Positions 16,267 through 25,201 are shown, numbered from the stretch's first letter. The stretch is 64,000 nucleotides of DNA from an uncultured Agrobacterium sp. (GCA_913777615.1 CAJYTK010000006.1:176252-240251); one strand, 5' to 3'. Numbers and translations are program-made. Notes: generated by a model not told the origin, from the sequence alone.

Positions 16267-17208
16267 TCAGTCGGCTTTTGCCAGCCGCCGGATCGTCTGC
16301 GGCGGTTGTCCGTATTGGCGCATGAATGCATCGCGCATTCGCCTTAAATCAACGAAACCGCTTTCCTGCGCAATCTTCTCCATGGGATGACGGGTCTCCT
16401 CGATCATAAGGCGAGCGGCCTCAAGGCGGATTTGCTCGACGGCCTTGGCGGGCGTCTGGCCGGTTTCCGCATGGAACGCCCGGCTGAACTGGCGAGGCGA
16501 GAGGGCCGCAACCTCGGCCAGTTCCTCCACGGTCAAAGGGTTGGCGAGATGGGTCTTCGCATGGATCAACGTCTTTTGAATGCGGTCACTGCTGGGTGAA
16601 AGTTGAAGCAATTCAGAATGCTGCGACTGGCCGCCGGCGCGGCGATGATGCATTACAAGTCTTCGGGCGATAGCGCTTGCCACGTCACGTCCCAGATCTT
16701 TCTCGATCAATGCCACGGCTAGGTCCAGGCCCGCAGTCAGGCCGGCCGATGTCCAGACCGGTCCCTCGTTGATGAAGATGCGGTCGTCCTCAACCCGCAC
16801 ATTTGGAAAGGCCCTGCGCATCTCCTTGGCATAGGACCAGTGGGTGGTGGCGCGCCGACCGTCGAGAAAGCCCATCTGCCCCAGCAGAAACGATCCGGTG
16901 CAGAGCCCCGCGACCCGTCGCGATCCCTTGGCCAAATCGCGTAACGTCGCAAGAGTCGCCTCATCCTGCTGCGGAGGGGGGACGAGACCCGCCAGAAGAA
17001 GCAGCGTATCCACCTGTCCCACATCGTCGAGCCTGGTCGTTGGCACGGAAAAACCGCTGGATGACATGACAGGTCCGCCTTCGACCGAGGTGATCGAAAG
17101 GGTGTAATAAGTTTCATCCCTCAACACATTGGCCAGCTCGAAAGCCGCTTGCACGCCGAGCGCCAGAAACTGGAAGCCCGGCGTCAGTACCATGGAAACG
17201 TGAGGCAT
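16267..17208 (-). CDS. GlxA-family regulator (DJ-1/PfpI domain plus AraC HTH)
   Basis: 313 residues. The N-terminal domain (to about 180) is DJ-1/PfpI-like, with 'VAGLCTGSFLLGQMGFLDGRRATTHW' containing the nucleophile-elbow Cys position. The C-terminal part is an AraC double helix-turn-helix ('NPLTVEELAEVAALSPRQFSRAFHAETGQTP' and 'EKIAQESGFVDLRRMRDAFMRQYGQPP'). The ATG at 17208 has GGAGG before it; a TTG 12 bases upstream is less likely. It faces the SDR gene at 17332 across a region with an inverted TGTCCGA pair, so it probably controls the two SDR genes. Related regulators respond to small metabolites. Confidence 0.88.
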   Translation of the reverse strand: MPHVSMVLTPGFQFLALGVQAAFELANVLRDETYYTLSITSVEGGPVMSSSGFSVPTTRLDDVGQVDTLLLLAGLVPPPQQDEATLATLRDLAKGSRRVAGLCTGSFLLGQMGFLDGRRATTHWSYAKEMRRAFPNVRVEDDRIFINEGPVWTSAGLTAGLDLAVALIEKDLGRDVASAIARRLVMHHRRAGGQSQHSELLQLSPSSDRIQKTLIHAKTHLANPLTVEELAEVAALSPRQFSRAFHAETGQTPAKAVEQIRLEAARLMIEETRHPMEKIAQESGFVDLRRMRDAFMRQYGQPPQTIRRLAKAD

Positions 17209-17226
17209 TCGGCCCTCCAAACTCTA

Positions 17227-17262
17227 TGTCCGAAAAACGTAGTTTATACGTCATATCGGACA
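17227..17262. promoter_or_regulatory. Inverted TGTCCGA/TCGGACA pair, candidate operator
   Basis: TGTCCGA at 17227-17233 and its exact complement TCGGACA at 17256-17262, with centres 29 bp apart (about three helical turns). They lie between the GlxA regulator and the divergent SDR. The spacing suits a dimeric AraC-type regulator or DNA looping. The regulator assignment is inferred from position. Confidence 0.45.
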
Positions 17263-17331
17263 AATGTCATTTGGTCCATAACGTCCTTGTCGAAAGCGAT
17301 GGCGCTTTCTCCACAAACAAGGAACAGACCG

Positions 17332-18126
17332 ATGACCACCAAGGGAACTGCACTCATCACCGGCGCCTCCACCGGCATCGGCGCGATTTATGCCGACCGT
17401 CTTGCCGCGCGCGGCTACGACCTGATCCTCGTTGCCCGTAACAGGGACAAGCTTCAGATGCTTGCCTCGGCGATCTCGGACAAGACGAACCGTGCCGTCG
17501 AAGTGCTTGCCGCCGATCTGGGCAACGTCGCCGATCTGGCGGGCGTTGAGAAGGTGCTGCGCGAAGACAACAGCATCACGGCGCTGGTCAACAATGCCGG
17601 TATTGGCACCCACACGACGCTGCTGGAAAGCGATGTCGATCGCATGGAAGCAATGGTGCGCCTCAACGTGACCGCCGTGATGCGCCTGACCTACGCGGCA
17701 GTGCCCGGCTTCGTAGCGCGCGGCGGCGGCACGGTGATCAATATCGCCTCGATCGTGGCGGTTGCGCCCGAACTGCTCAACGGCGTCTACGGCGGGACAA
17801 AGGCTTTCGTCCAGGCGTTCACAACTTCGCTCAACCACGAACTTTCAGGCCGCGGCATCCGCGCCCAGGCTGTTCTGCCCGGCGCGACACGGACCGATTT
17901 CTGGGCTCTCGGCGGCCTGCCGGTCGAGCATCTTCCCACCGAAATCGTGATGCAGGCGGAAGACATGGTCGATGCCGCGCTTGCCGGGCTCGATCAGGGC
18001 GAAACCAGCACAATCCCCGCGCTTCGGGATATCGATTTGTGGAACGCCTATGAGGCGGCACGTCTCGCCCTTGGCCCACAGCTCTCCGCCACCCGGCCGG
18101 CTCCGCGCTTCACGACGGCAGCCTGA
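17332..18126 (+). CDS. Short-chain dehydrogenase/reductase
   Basis: A 264-residue classical SDR. The cofactor motif TGASTGIG lies at 10-17 and NNAG at 87-90; the catalytic Ser140, Tyr153 and Lys157 (YGGTK) are all present. The Arg pair after the second strand ('VARNRDKL') favours NADP. The longer open frame starting at 17149 is rejected: the ATG at 17332 gives the canonical N-terminus, and the extension would cross the regulator gene. The next SDR follows after 37 bp, probably in the same transcript. The substrate is unknown. Confidence 0.88.
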   Translation: MTTKGTALITGASTGIGAIYADRLAARGYDLILVARNRDKLQMLASAISDKTNRAVEVLAADLGNVADLAGVEKVLREDNSITALVNNAGIGTHTTLLESDVDRMEAMVRLNVTAVMRLTYAAVPGFVARGGGTVINIASIVAVAPELLNGVYGGTKAFVQAFTTSLNHELSGRGIRAQAVLPGATRTDFWALGGLPVEHLPTEIVMQAEDMVDAALAGLDQGETSTIPALRDIDLWNAYEAARLALGPQLSATRPAPRFTTAA

Positions 18127-18163
18127 ACGCGTCGAACCCTTTCCAGAATGAAGGATTGATCCT

Positions 18164-18928
18164 ATGAAACTAACTGGCAATACCATCTTCATCACCGGCG
18201 GCACGAGCGGTATCGGACGCGGCCTTGCGGAAGCTCTCCATCGCCTCGGCAACAAGGTGATCATCTCCGGGCGGCGTACCGCGTTGCTGGACGAAGTGAC
18301 CTCAGCCAACCCCGGCATGGCGGCGATCACGCTAGATGTGTCTAGCCTCGACAGCATCCAGTCCGCCGCGCGGCAACTGATCGAAAACTATCCCGACCTC
18401 AATGTGGTGTTCAACAATGCCGGCTTCATGCCCTTTGACGATGTTTCTGGCCCGGTTGACGACGCCGTCGCGCAGGACCTGATCGCCACCAACCTGCTCG
18501 GACCCATCCGTGTGACCTCGGCGCTGATCGAACATCTGAAGACGAGGCCAGAGGCAACCGTGTTGTATACTAGCAGCGTGCTTGCCTTCGTTCCGATCGC
18601 TACAAATGCGATCTATTCGGCGACGAAGGCGGCACTCCATTCGTTCGCCCTGTCGCAGCGTTTTCAGCTTCGCGACACCAGCGTTCGCGTGCAGGAAATC
18701 GCTCCGCCATGGGTGGACACCGATCTGATATACAAAAGCGGTGATCCGCGCGCCATGCCGCTACCAGATTTTATCGAGCAGACGCTCGCCGCGCTTGGCA
18801 CGGATGCGCCCGAAGTGATCGTCGACGCCATCAAGCCCCTGCGCGACAATCCGGGCGCGAAAGAACATGGCTTCTTTGAAGCGTTCAATCGCAGCATCGT
18901 CGATAACCCGATCCCCGTCGGTGCCTGA
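18164..18928 (+). CDS. Short-chain dehydrogenase (DltE-like)
   Basis: A 254-residue SDR with TGGTSGIG at 11-18, NNAG at 84-87, a Ser near 138 and the active-site pair Tyr151/Lys155 (YSATK). 'NTIFITGGTSGIGRGLAEALHRLGNKVI' and the late 'PPWVDTDLI' are characteristic of the DltE-like subgroup. That subgroup is often found beside GlxA- or TetR-type regulators and acts on unknown carbonyl compounds. It is the second gene of the pair controlled from the 17.2-kb promoter region. Confidence 0.86.
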   Translation: MKLTGNTIFITGGTSGIGRGLAEALHRLGNKVIISGRRTALLDEVTSANPGMAAITLDVSSLDSIQSAARQLIENYPDLNVVFNNAGFMPFDDVSGPVDDAVAQDLIATNLLGPIRVTSALIEHLKTRPEATVLYTSSVLAFVPIATNAIYSATKAALHSFALSQRFQLRDTSVRVQEIAPPWVDTDLIYKSGDPRAMPLPDFIEQTLAALGTDAPEVIVDAIKPLRDNPGAKEHGFFEAFNRSIVDNPIPVGA

Positions 18929-19300
18929 AAAAAAGGCCGATGTCGCTTGATCCGATCGACATCGGCCAAAATCTGTCGGTCAGGCATGACTTCACAGAAA
19001 AATGCCGCCGTCTAAAAAATTACCTGGCCAACATATCCTTGAGAGCCATTGTATTGTCTTTTCGACCTGAACTGGTTGAGACAGGTTTGTTTCTGTTGCC
19101 CCAGAACATGGAGGAAAAGGGCCGAGCACCGTAGACACCACTGTTTTCGGGATTTAGGAGGCGAATTTCTGAATGTCCGACGATAGGTCCCCAACGGCGG
19201 TCACGCATGTCGGATTTGACGGCGGTTGTGGGTCGGCGCTCGTAAGCGGGTTATAATATACGTAAGCCGACATGTTCCCCGAGATGAACTGTGTGATATT
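18929..19300. other. Intergenic stretch between convergent genes
   Basis: About 370 bases between the second SDR and the 3' end of the LysR gene. It holds the hairpin at 18935-18967. Short leftward open frames at 19012-19208 have no recognisable product or ribosome binding site and may be debris of an old insertion. Confidence 0.45.
18935..18967 (-). terminator. Hairpin with flanking A run
   Basis: GGCCGATGTCG pairs with CGACATCGGCC around an 11-base loop, 6 bases after the SDR stop codon. A run of seven A residues precedes it on the plus strand, giving a T run for leftward transcripts. It probably ends the leftward LysR transcript and may also slow the rightward one. Confidence 0.6.
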
Positions 19301-20251
19301 TCAACCATTTTTGGCGTGTATGTCCGTTGCCTTCCTCAGGAAGTCGAGAAATTTGCGCATTCCCGCTCCGATATGGCGGTGTCTCGGATAGTAAAGGCAG
19401 AGGCCAGGATAGGGCGGCGTCCACTCCGCTAGCACCTGCCTAAGTCTCCCGTCGGAGAGTGCGTCAGCCGCCATCCACCGCGTCACATAGGCAAGCCCGC
19501 AACCGTCCAGTGCCGCCGCGAGAAGAAGTCTGGACTGGTCAACGACCAGGTTTCCGGTCGTCGATACGACGACCTCCTCGGCGCGGCGCTGAAACTCCCA
19601 GCGATAGATCGACCCGCCCGCCAAGCGGAGTTGGACGCATTGGTGAAGTGCTAGGTCGGACGGACTCTCCACGGGTGGCGCATTGTCGAGATAGGCGGGC
19701 GACGCCACGACGATATGCTGCTGGTCCGGACCGATCGGGATGGCAACCATCTCTCCAGGAACCAGTTCGGCCGCGCGGATGCCGCAGTCGAAACCTCCTT
19801 CAGCGATATCGACCAGTCTTCCCTCGGACCGGATCTCAAACCGCATTGCCGGCTGCAGCTTCATGAAGCGGGTCAGCAGCGGCATCAGCACTTGCTCGGC
19901 GGCGTTGGCGTCGCAGTTGATCCGAACAAGCTCGGACGGCGAGGCGGCCTGTTCGTGCAGTTCCTCAACGGCCAGTCCTATTTCCCCGATCGCGGGCAAA
20001 AGCCGCTCTGCAAGCCTTCGGCCCGGTTCAGTCAGCGATACGTTCCGCGTCGAACGGTGGAAGAGCTTTACCTTGAGACGCTTCTCCAGTCCGGCGACTG
20101 CGTGACTTAGTGCCGACGGCGTCTGGCCCAGAACTCGGGACGCAGCGCGAAAACCTCCGTGCTCGGCGACGGCAAGGAAGGCCGCTAGCTCGCCAGGAGG
20201 GAGCAAGCCCACTGTTCGAATTATCTCATCATTGCGTATAACGGTGGTCAT
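19301..20251 (-). CDS. LysR-family regulator
   Basis: A 316-residue LysR-type protein. The winged helix-turn-helix (about 17-75) reads 'PPGELAAFLAVAEHGGFRAASRVLGQTPSALSHAVAGLEKRLKVKLFHR', followed by the linker and the periplasmic-binding-protein-like effector domain ('LVRINCDANAAEQVLMPLLTRFM', 'FDCGIRAAELVPGEMVAIPIG'). The ATG is 62 bp from the divergent SDR at 20313, the standard LysR/target arrangement. The short palindrome TTCATGAA at 20256-20263 lies in between. It most likely activates the SDR. Confidence 0.9.
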   Translation of the reverse strand: MTTVIRNDEIIRTVGLLPPGELAAFLAVAEHGGFRAASRVLGQTPSALSHAVAGLEKRLKVKLFHRSTRNVSLTEPGRRLAERLLPAIGEIGLAVEELHEQAASPSELVRINCDANAAEQVLMPLLTRFMKLQPAMRFEIRSEGRLVDIAEGGFDCGIRAAELVPGEMVAIPIGPDQQHIVVASPAYLDNAPPVESPSDLALHQCVQLRLAGGSIYRWEFQRRAEEVVVSTTGNLVVDQSRLLLAAALDGCGLAYVTRWMAADALSDGRLRQVLAEWTPPYPGLCLYYPRHRHIGAGMRKFLDFLRKATDIHAKNG

Positions 20252-20312
20252 CTAGTTCATGAATGCCATGCGCTTATCTTCGGGACAAGTCGATTACTGA
20301 AGGAGTAAAACC

Positions 20313-21236
20313 ATGACTTTACCGATACAGTTTGGCTTTTCATCTACGGCCGCCGACGTTCTGGAAGGCGTCGACCTCGCCAGCCGGAACGTCATCGTAA
20401 CCGGTGGCGCCGCTGGCATCGGGCTGGAGACGAGCCGCGCTCTCGCGGCCGCGGGAGCTGCTGTGACGATTGCGGCCCGCCGCCCGGATGAGGCGGAGAA
20501 GGCAGTCGCTGAGCTGAAAAAGAGTATGCCCGAGGCTCAACTGCGCGTTCGGCGCCTCGACCTCGCGGATCTGTCTTCCGTGCAGCAATTCTCGGAGAAC
20601 TGGAACGAGCCTTTGCACTTTCTCGTCAACAATGCGGGCGTCATGGCCATTCCGGAATTGCAGCGGACTGCGCAAGGGCGGGAGATGCAGTTTGCCACGA
20701 ACTATCTGGGGCATTTCGCGCTGACCCTTGGCCTGCGGCCGCATCTGGCCAAGGCAAATGGTGCCCGTGTCGTTTCCGTCGCCTCGACCGGCAACCTGTT
20801 CGCGCCCGTGTTCTGGGACGATTCGGACTTCCGCTTCATTCCATACGATCCGCTGCTTGCTTATGGGCAATCGAAGACAGCCTGCATCCTGCTGTCCGTC
20901 GGGATCACCAAGAACTGGGTCAGCGACGGGATAACGTCCAACGCGCTCAATCCCGGAGCGATTGCCACGGGGCTCCAGAAGCACACCGGAGGCCTGCGAA
21001 CCCCCGAGCATTTGCGCAAGACAATAGAGCAGGGGGCAGCCACGTCGGTGCTGCTGGCGGGTTCGCCGCTCGTTGAAGGCATTTCCGGTCGATATTTCGA
21101 CGATTGCCAGGAGGCCTCGGTCGTTGACGAGCGGGGACCTGGGCCCTTCAAAGGCGTGGCGAGATACGCCGTTGATGAGGACAACGCGGTCCGGCTCTGG
21201 GAGATGGCGACGCGGATGCTGGGATTGCCTCTGTGA
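20313..21236 (+). CDS. Retinol-dehydrogenase-like short-chain dehydrogenase
   Basis: A 307-residue SDR of the longer 'WW-domain oxidoreductase/retinol dehydrogenase-like' class. The cofactor motif TGGAAGIG is at 30-37 and NNAG at 106-109; 'FATNYLGHFALT' and the catalytic Tyr184/Lys188 (YGQSK) are present. AGGAG precedes the ATG. It is divergent from the LysR regulator. The real substrate cannot be deduced; such enzymes in soil bacteria reduce or oxidise a range of alcohols and ketones. Confidence 0.86.
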   Translation: MTLPIQFGFSSTAADVLEGVDLASRNVIVTGGAAGIGLETSRALAAAGAAVTIAARRPDEAEKAVAELKKSMPEAQLRVRRLDLADLSSVQQFSENWNEPLHFLVNNAGVMAIPELQRTAQGREMQFATNYLGHFALTLGLRPHLAKANGARVVSVASTGNLFAPVFWDDSDFRFIPYDPLLAYGQSKTACILLSVGITKNWVSDGITSNALNPGAIATGLQKHTGGLRTPEHLRKTIEQGAATSVLLAGSPLVEGISGRYFDDCQEASVVDERGPGPFKGVARYAVDEDNAVRLWEMATRMLGLPL

Positions 21237-21242
21237 GCGGAA

Positions 21243-21274
21243 CACCCTGTCGACCTGTCCGGAACGGCAGGGTG
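21243..21274. terminator. Hairpin between convergent genes
   Basis: CACCCTG and CAGGGTG arms enclose 18 bases, directly after the SDR stop codon (21234-21236) and before the end of the leftward AhpD-like gene. There is no clear T run, so the terminator call is tentative. Confidence 0.4.
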
Positions 21275-21300
21275 CTCGTCGAGCGATGACCGGACGCTGA

Positions 21301-21746
21301 TCAGGCCTTGGCCGCCACCGGACGCCGGAATGGCGCGCCCAAGCGGTTGAAGGCGTTCATCGCGGCGATCGTGATCGTCAGATCGACGAGATCCTTCGGT
21401 TCGAAGGCTGTCGCGGCCGCGGCATAAGCCTCGTTCGAGGTGTGGGTCTGGCTGACGTTGGTCACCTCCTCGGCCCAGGCGAGAGCGGCACGTTCTTGGT
21501 CGCTGAACAGGTGAGGCACCTCGTCCCACACCGGGACGAGGTGATCTTGTCTACCGACATCGTCTTGCGTAGGTCGCGGCTATGCATGTCGATGCAACGG
21601 GCGCAGCCGTTGATCTGCGACACGCGCGGGAAGACGAGATGAATCAGCTCTTCAGGCAGGTTCGTCTTCTTGGTGACGTAGTGATGGACGCCGAAGAGCG
21701 CCTTTGCGCCGTCCGGGGCGACTTCGGACCAGTTCATGCGGGTCAT
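21301..21746 (-). pseudogene. AhpD-like carboxymuconolactone decarboxylase family, frameshifted
   Basis: From ATG 21746 (GAAAGGA upstream) the frame reads 'MTRMNWSEVAPDGAKALFG' and the family redox motif 'CARCIDMHSRDLRKTMS' (CxxC followed by His), as in alkylhydroperoxidase-like proteins. Near 21545 the frame is lost. A different frame then continues with 'VWDEVPHLFSDQERAALAWAEEVTNV' and the proper end 'NRLGAPFRRPVAAKA'. Restoring one C in ATCACCTCGTCCC would give 'KITLVPVWDEV' and a normal protein of about 148 residues. It is either a genuine one-base deletion or a sequencing error. Confidence 0.75.
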
Positions 21747-21840
21747 ATCGTTTTCCTTTCTCGTGGACACGGTTCTCCGTTCGCCGAGTAAACCGTCGTT
21801 GCTTGTGCAGTAGTTTATTAGGTAGGTCTGGTAGCTAGCG

Positions 21841-22250
21841 TTACGGCTTGCGCGGCGTCGTCAGGGCGGTGTCATCGGTGTCGACTACGAAGACGGCGAG
21901 TAGCTTCGCCGGCTCGGTCTTGCTGGCGTCGGCGCTGACGTTGTGGCGGTCGCCCGGCAGCGCGGTGAAGTTCTGCCCGGCGATGAAAGTCTTCGTCTCG
22001 CCACCGTTCACGGCGCTTGGGATGGCGCCTTCGAGAACCGTCGCATAGGTCAAGGCGGATTTTGCATGCGTATGAGCCGAACTGTAGCCGCCGGGGCCGT
22101 ATTCGACGAGGACGCCCTTCACGCTCTTTCCGGAAACGTCCGGGAGGGGATGCTGGTAAACCAGCGTCACCTTTGCATTCTTCGTGTGGTACGCAAGTCC
22201 AGGCTTGACGACGTCATGAGCGGAAGCTGTGGCCAGAGAGACCGCAAGTG
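21841..22250 (-). pseudogene. Exported cupin-domain protein without an identifiable start
   Basis: The leftward frame encodes a single cupin beta-barrel: 'VLVEYGPGGYSSAHTHAKSALTYATVLEG' holds the HxH...E metal-ligand pattern, and 'GQNFTALPGDRHNVSA' the second motif His. In frame upstream lies the tail of a signal peptide ('ALAVSLATASAHDVVKPGLAYHTKNAK'), but no ATG or GTG precedes it before a TGA at about 22284. The only usable start is an internal GTG at 22170 that would give a leaderless protein of 109 residues. The 5' end seems to have been lost by recombination. Confidence 0.55.
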
Positions 22251-22551
22251 CCGTAGCGGGATAGAAGGGCAGAGCTTGTCAGGTCTGCGGGTTGATCGTG
22301 AGCCACTACACTGCTGTTTTCACCTTGTGCAGACCCACACTTTTGCAGCGAGACGAAAGAAGATATGCGAGGACAACAGCATTCCGAAATTCGAGGCGGT
22401 CCTCTTATGATTGACGAGGCACCGACGAACGCGATTAAGAACTGGGATTCTGAGTCTCTGACAACCTGAAGAGTCTGGATGAGATCGACGTAAAACAACA
22501 GCGCTGTCGTAAGTTCGATTCGGCTCAAGGCGATACGTATGAACGGACAGG
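22251..22551. other. Intergenic stretch, no gene recognised
   Basis: About 300 bases between the cupin remnant and the EthD-like gene. A leftward open frame of 113 codons here has no recognisable product. It contains motif copy F. Confidence 0.45.
22506..22534 (+). repeat. Dispersed T-arm-like intergenic motif, copy F
   Basis: AAGTTCGATTCGGCTCAAGG followed by CGATA. It is a diverged copy, preceded by the palindrome ACAGCGCTGT. Confidence 0.4.
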
Positions 22552-23283
22552 TCATGGGTCCGTAAAATCTGACTGACGGTTTGAAACTCTGGTCGAATCG
22601 ATTTGCGATCGGTCTGTTGGAAACTCGTCGCCGCGATAGCTGATTAACATCGTGAAAAGGTCGTTGCGCAGAATTTTCTGAGGTTCGAGCGTGGCGAGGA
22701 TCTGCTCAGTTAATATGTTCTGCACGGCAGAAAGCGATTGAACGGATTCGCCTTCGGCGATTACCACCACGTTGAGAGTGTCCGGGTCGGTCTTCTCGTC
22801 CTGCGAAAAAACCTCGTAAATCTGGTTTGGTTCGGCGAGAGCTACTCTGAAGCTAATTAGACGGGACTGCGTGATCAAATGGTACAACTCTGTCTCGAGT
22901 GCGCGCACCCATGCTTGCGCTTTGCCTCGATCTACGGAGTAAGCCTGAACGTTCGCGGCTCCACCAATTCCTTTTCCTCCAGTTGCCGCGATCTTGCCTG
23001 GAATTCTAAGGACCTTTGAGAAATTTCGACGCATCTTGAGCGACCAGGGGGTGGGGTTGCGTACGAGGTCGATATAAGCGGGGTGTTCGATCACGCTAAT
23101 ATCCTCAAGATCGTAGAGCGTGAAATAGGTTTCGATTTGGCTGGCCGACACGTAACGGCGTGCGGCCTCCATGCCTGGTACGGTCAAACGCTCGGGCACG
23201 TGCTCGAACGTGTGCCATGATGCGTACTCTTCGGCGAGGTCTGCCGGATAATCGTTCCAGAGCGCGAGAATGGCTGCGACCAT
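22552..23283 (-). CDS. Hypothetical protein, ferredoxin-like (EthD/dimeric barrel type)
   Basis: A 243-residue protein that opens 'VAAILALWNDYPADLAEEYASWHTFEHVPERL'. The 'W...E...WH..EH.PERL' pattern resembles EthD-like dimeric alpha/beta barrel proteins acting on small hydrophobic molecules. A second, weaker repeat starts near residue 115. It has no leader or membrane segment. The ATG overlaps the stop of the upstream dehydrogenase gene by one base, so they are co-translated. It may complete a catabolic step after the dehydrogenase; the reaction is unknown. Confidence 0.55.
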   Translation of the reverse strand: MVAAILALWNDYPADLAEEYASWHTFEHVPERLTVPGMEAARRYVSASQIETYFTLYDLEDISVIEHPAYIDLVRNPTPWSLKMRRNFSKVLRIPGKIAATGGKGIGGAANVQAYSVDRGKAQAWVRALETELYHLITQSRLISFRVALAEPNQIYEVFSQDEKTDPDTLNVVVIAEGESVQSLSAVQNILTEQILATLEPQKILRNDLFTMLISYRGDEFPTDRSQIDSTRVSNRQSDFTDP

Positions 23284-24314
23284 CAAACCTCTCCCATATG
23301 TAAAATCACTTTGGAGGCGACATGATCATGCGCAGCCTGAAAGCCGGTGAGAGCGTCAATTAGTGGCAGGGTGTGCGAAATCAGTTGCCGTATCAAATCC
23401 TGATGGCCATCAAGAAAGGCGATGACGCCGTCCCAATCGGCTGCGGGGGCTCGATAGGATCCACGTATTTGCTGGTGCATGCGCACAAGTGTTGTAAGAT
23501 CGATCTCGGCGGGTCTGGGATGGATGCCGACGACGGTGAAAATTCCGCGCTTCTTAAGAAATGGCAAGGTAGCGGCGACCAGCGTCGGCACACCTGCCGC
23601 TTCGATGATCGCATCGAACGGAGCAAATTTGGAAAGCGCGGTTTCAATGTCGACATCGCTAGTATCGATCAGATGCTGAAAACCAGCAGCGGCAAGGTTT
23701 TTGAGACGTGGCCCATCATCGCGGCCCATGATGACGACTTTCGCGCCGCGCGAGCGCGCCAGGATTGCTATACCCTGGCCGATGAAGCCCGGCCCAATGA
23801 CGAGTATGGTCTGACCTGCCGCAACCTCGGTCGTCGCGACGGCCTCTGCGCAGACAGTCATCGGTTCCGTTAGCGCAGCGATATCCATATCGAGACTGTC
23901 CGGCAGCGTGTGACAATTGCTGTAGGGAACGCAGACATAGGAGGTGAACGCACCGTTTCGGCCAATGCCAACGCCCTTGCGTGAAGTGCAATTATCTTCG
24001 TCGCCCTTCAGGCAGGCCTCGCAATGGCCGCATGTTGTAGAGGGTCGGGCGGTGACACGGGTTCCGATCACGTCGGCTGGGACGTTTTTTCCGACTTGTT
24101 CTATCGTGCCTGAAAATTCGTGGCCGAGCGTGACGGGCATGGCACTTTCCATCGACTCGTAGCCCGGCGTCCATTGGGCGATATGCAGGTCGGTCCCGCA
24201 GATGCCGGCGAAATGCACACGGATCAACACCTCGCCAGCGGCAATGTTTTCAGGCTTGGCTATCGTATTGAAGTGCACGCCACTGCCGGGCCGGACTTTT
24301 TGCAATGCCAGCAT
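23283..24314 (-). CDS. Zinc-dependent medium-chain alcohol dehydrogenase
   Basis: A 343-residue MDR-family enzyme. Catalytic zinc ligands are visible in 'FAGICGTDLHIAQW' (Cys) and 'TLGHEFSGTIEQVG' (His, Glu), and the structural zinc set in 'TCGHCEACLKGDEDNC' (four Cys). The Rossmann fold starts with 'ILVIGPGFIGQGIAIL'. The pattern resembles threonine, sorbitol and 2,3-butanediol dehydrogenases. Start ATG 24314 has GGAG at a good distance; a TTG two codons upstream is less likely. It sits downstream of the importer genes in one leftward transcript and so probably oxidises the imported compound or its product. Confidence 0.88.
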   Translation of the reverse strand: MLALQKVRPGSGVHFNTIAKPENIAAGEVLIRVHFAGICGTDLHIAQWTPGYESMESAMPVTLGHEFSGTIEQVGKNVPADVIGTRVTARPSTTCGHCEACLKGDEDNCTSRKGVGIGRNGAFTSYVCVPYSNCHTLPDSLDMDIAALTEPMTVCAEAVATTEVAAGQTILVIGPGFIGQGIAILARSRGAKVVIMGRDDGPRLKNLAAAGFQHLIDTSDVDIETALSKFAPFDAIIEAAGVPTLVAATLPFLKKRGIFTVVGIHPRPAEIDLTTLVRMHQQIRGSYRAPAADWDGVIAFLDGHQDLIRQLISHTLPLIDALTGFQAAHDHVASKVILHMGEV

Positions 24315-24343
24315 ATTCAATCTCCATTGATAAGGTGCAGGTA

Positions 24344-25201
24344 TTAGCCGCGCCAGCTTAAAAAGCGCTTCTCGACCTGTCCGATTGCGAAGTTCACGAT
24401 CAGGCCCATGACAGAGAGGATAGTGACACCGGCAAACAGCTTTTCGAGATCATAGAGCGAACCTGCCTCGAGAATGTAGGAGCCGACACCATATTGGGCA
24501 CCAAGCATTTCGGCCGCGACGAGGAGGATAATGGCAATCGAGATCGACACCCGTAGGCCCGACAGGATGGCAGGGAACGCACCAGGCAGGACAATCTTGC
24601 GAACGATCGACCACCAGCTTAGCCCGAAACTCTGGCCCATACGGATCAGGGTGCGATCGACATTGTCGACGGCGCCGTAAGTCGCGACCACGGTTGGCGT
24701 GAATGTGCCGAAAGCAATCAGGGCGTATTTCGACGTCTCATCGATGCCGAACCAGATCACGAATAGCGGCAGAAGCGCAATCTTCGGGATTGGAAACAGC
24801 GCCGCGACCAGCGGCACCAGCCCTGCGCGAAAGTAGCTGAAAAGGCCGATCATCACGCCGATCGATATACCAACAGCGATGCCCATTAATGCGCCGATGA
24901 ACAGCCGCTGAAGCGATGGCAGCAGGTGTTTCAAGAGCAATCCAGTCTGCCAGAGCTGCACGAAAGTATCGAGTACGGCGGAGGGGCGCGGCAGTGTCAG
25001 GTTTGAAATGAAACCGCTGCGCGTTCCAATCTCAGCAAGGGTGATCAGGACCACGAACACGGCGATGCCCAAACCGCGCACTGGGATCGGCGCAAAGCCG
25101 CCGCCGCGAAATGCGACGGGGCGTACCGGAGCAGTTCTGATTTCTTTCCTGTCGTCGCCGGATGTTCCGGCAGCGTTGGCAAGTGTGGTGACGTTAGACA
25201 T
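24344..25201 (-). CDS. ABC importer permease (SsuC/TauC/NrtB type)
   Basis: A 285-residue inner-membrane permease with about six membrane segments and the EAA-like loop ('MGQSFGLSWWSIVRKIVLPGAFPAILSGL'). The N-terminus is a cytoplasmic tail of about 35 residues. This class works with an NMT1/SsuA-type binding protein and transports sulfonates, nitrate, taurine, pyrimidine precursors or aromatic acids. It overlaps the ATPase gene by 8 bp. Confidence 0.9.
   Translation of the reverse strand: MSNVTTLANAAGTSGDDRKEIRTAPVRPVAFRGGGFAPIPVRGLGIAVFVVLITLAEIGTRSGFISNLTLPRPSAVLDTFVQLWQTGLLLKHLLPSLQRLFIGALMGIAVGISIGVMIGLFSYFRAGLVPLVAALFPIPKIALLPLFVIWFGIDETSKYALIAFGTFTPTVVATYGAVDNVDRTLIRMGQSFGLSWWSIVRKIVLPGAFPAILSGLRVSISIAIILLVAAEMLGAQYGVGSYILEAGSLYDLEKLFAGVTILSVMGLIVNFAIGQVEKRFLSWRG

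Noticed and set aside
22214-22555. 113-codon leftward frame
   Set aside because: Runs through motif copy F and the cupin leader region without family features.
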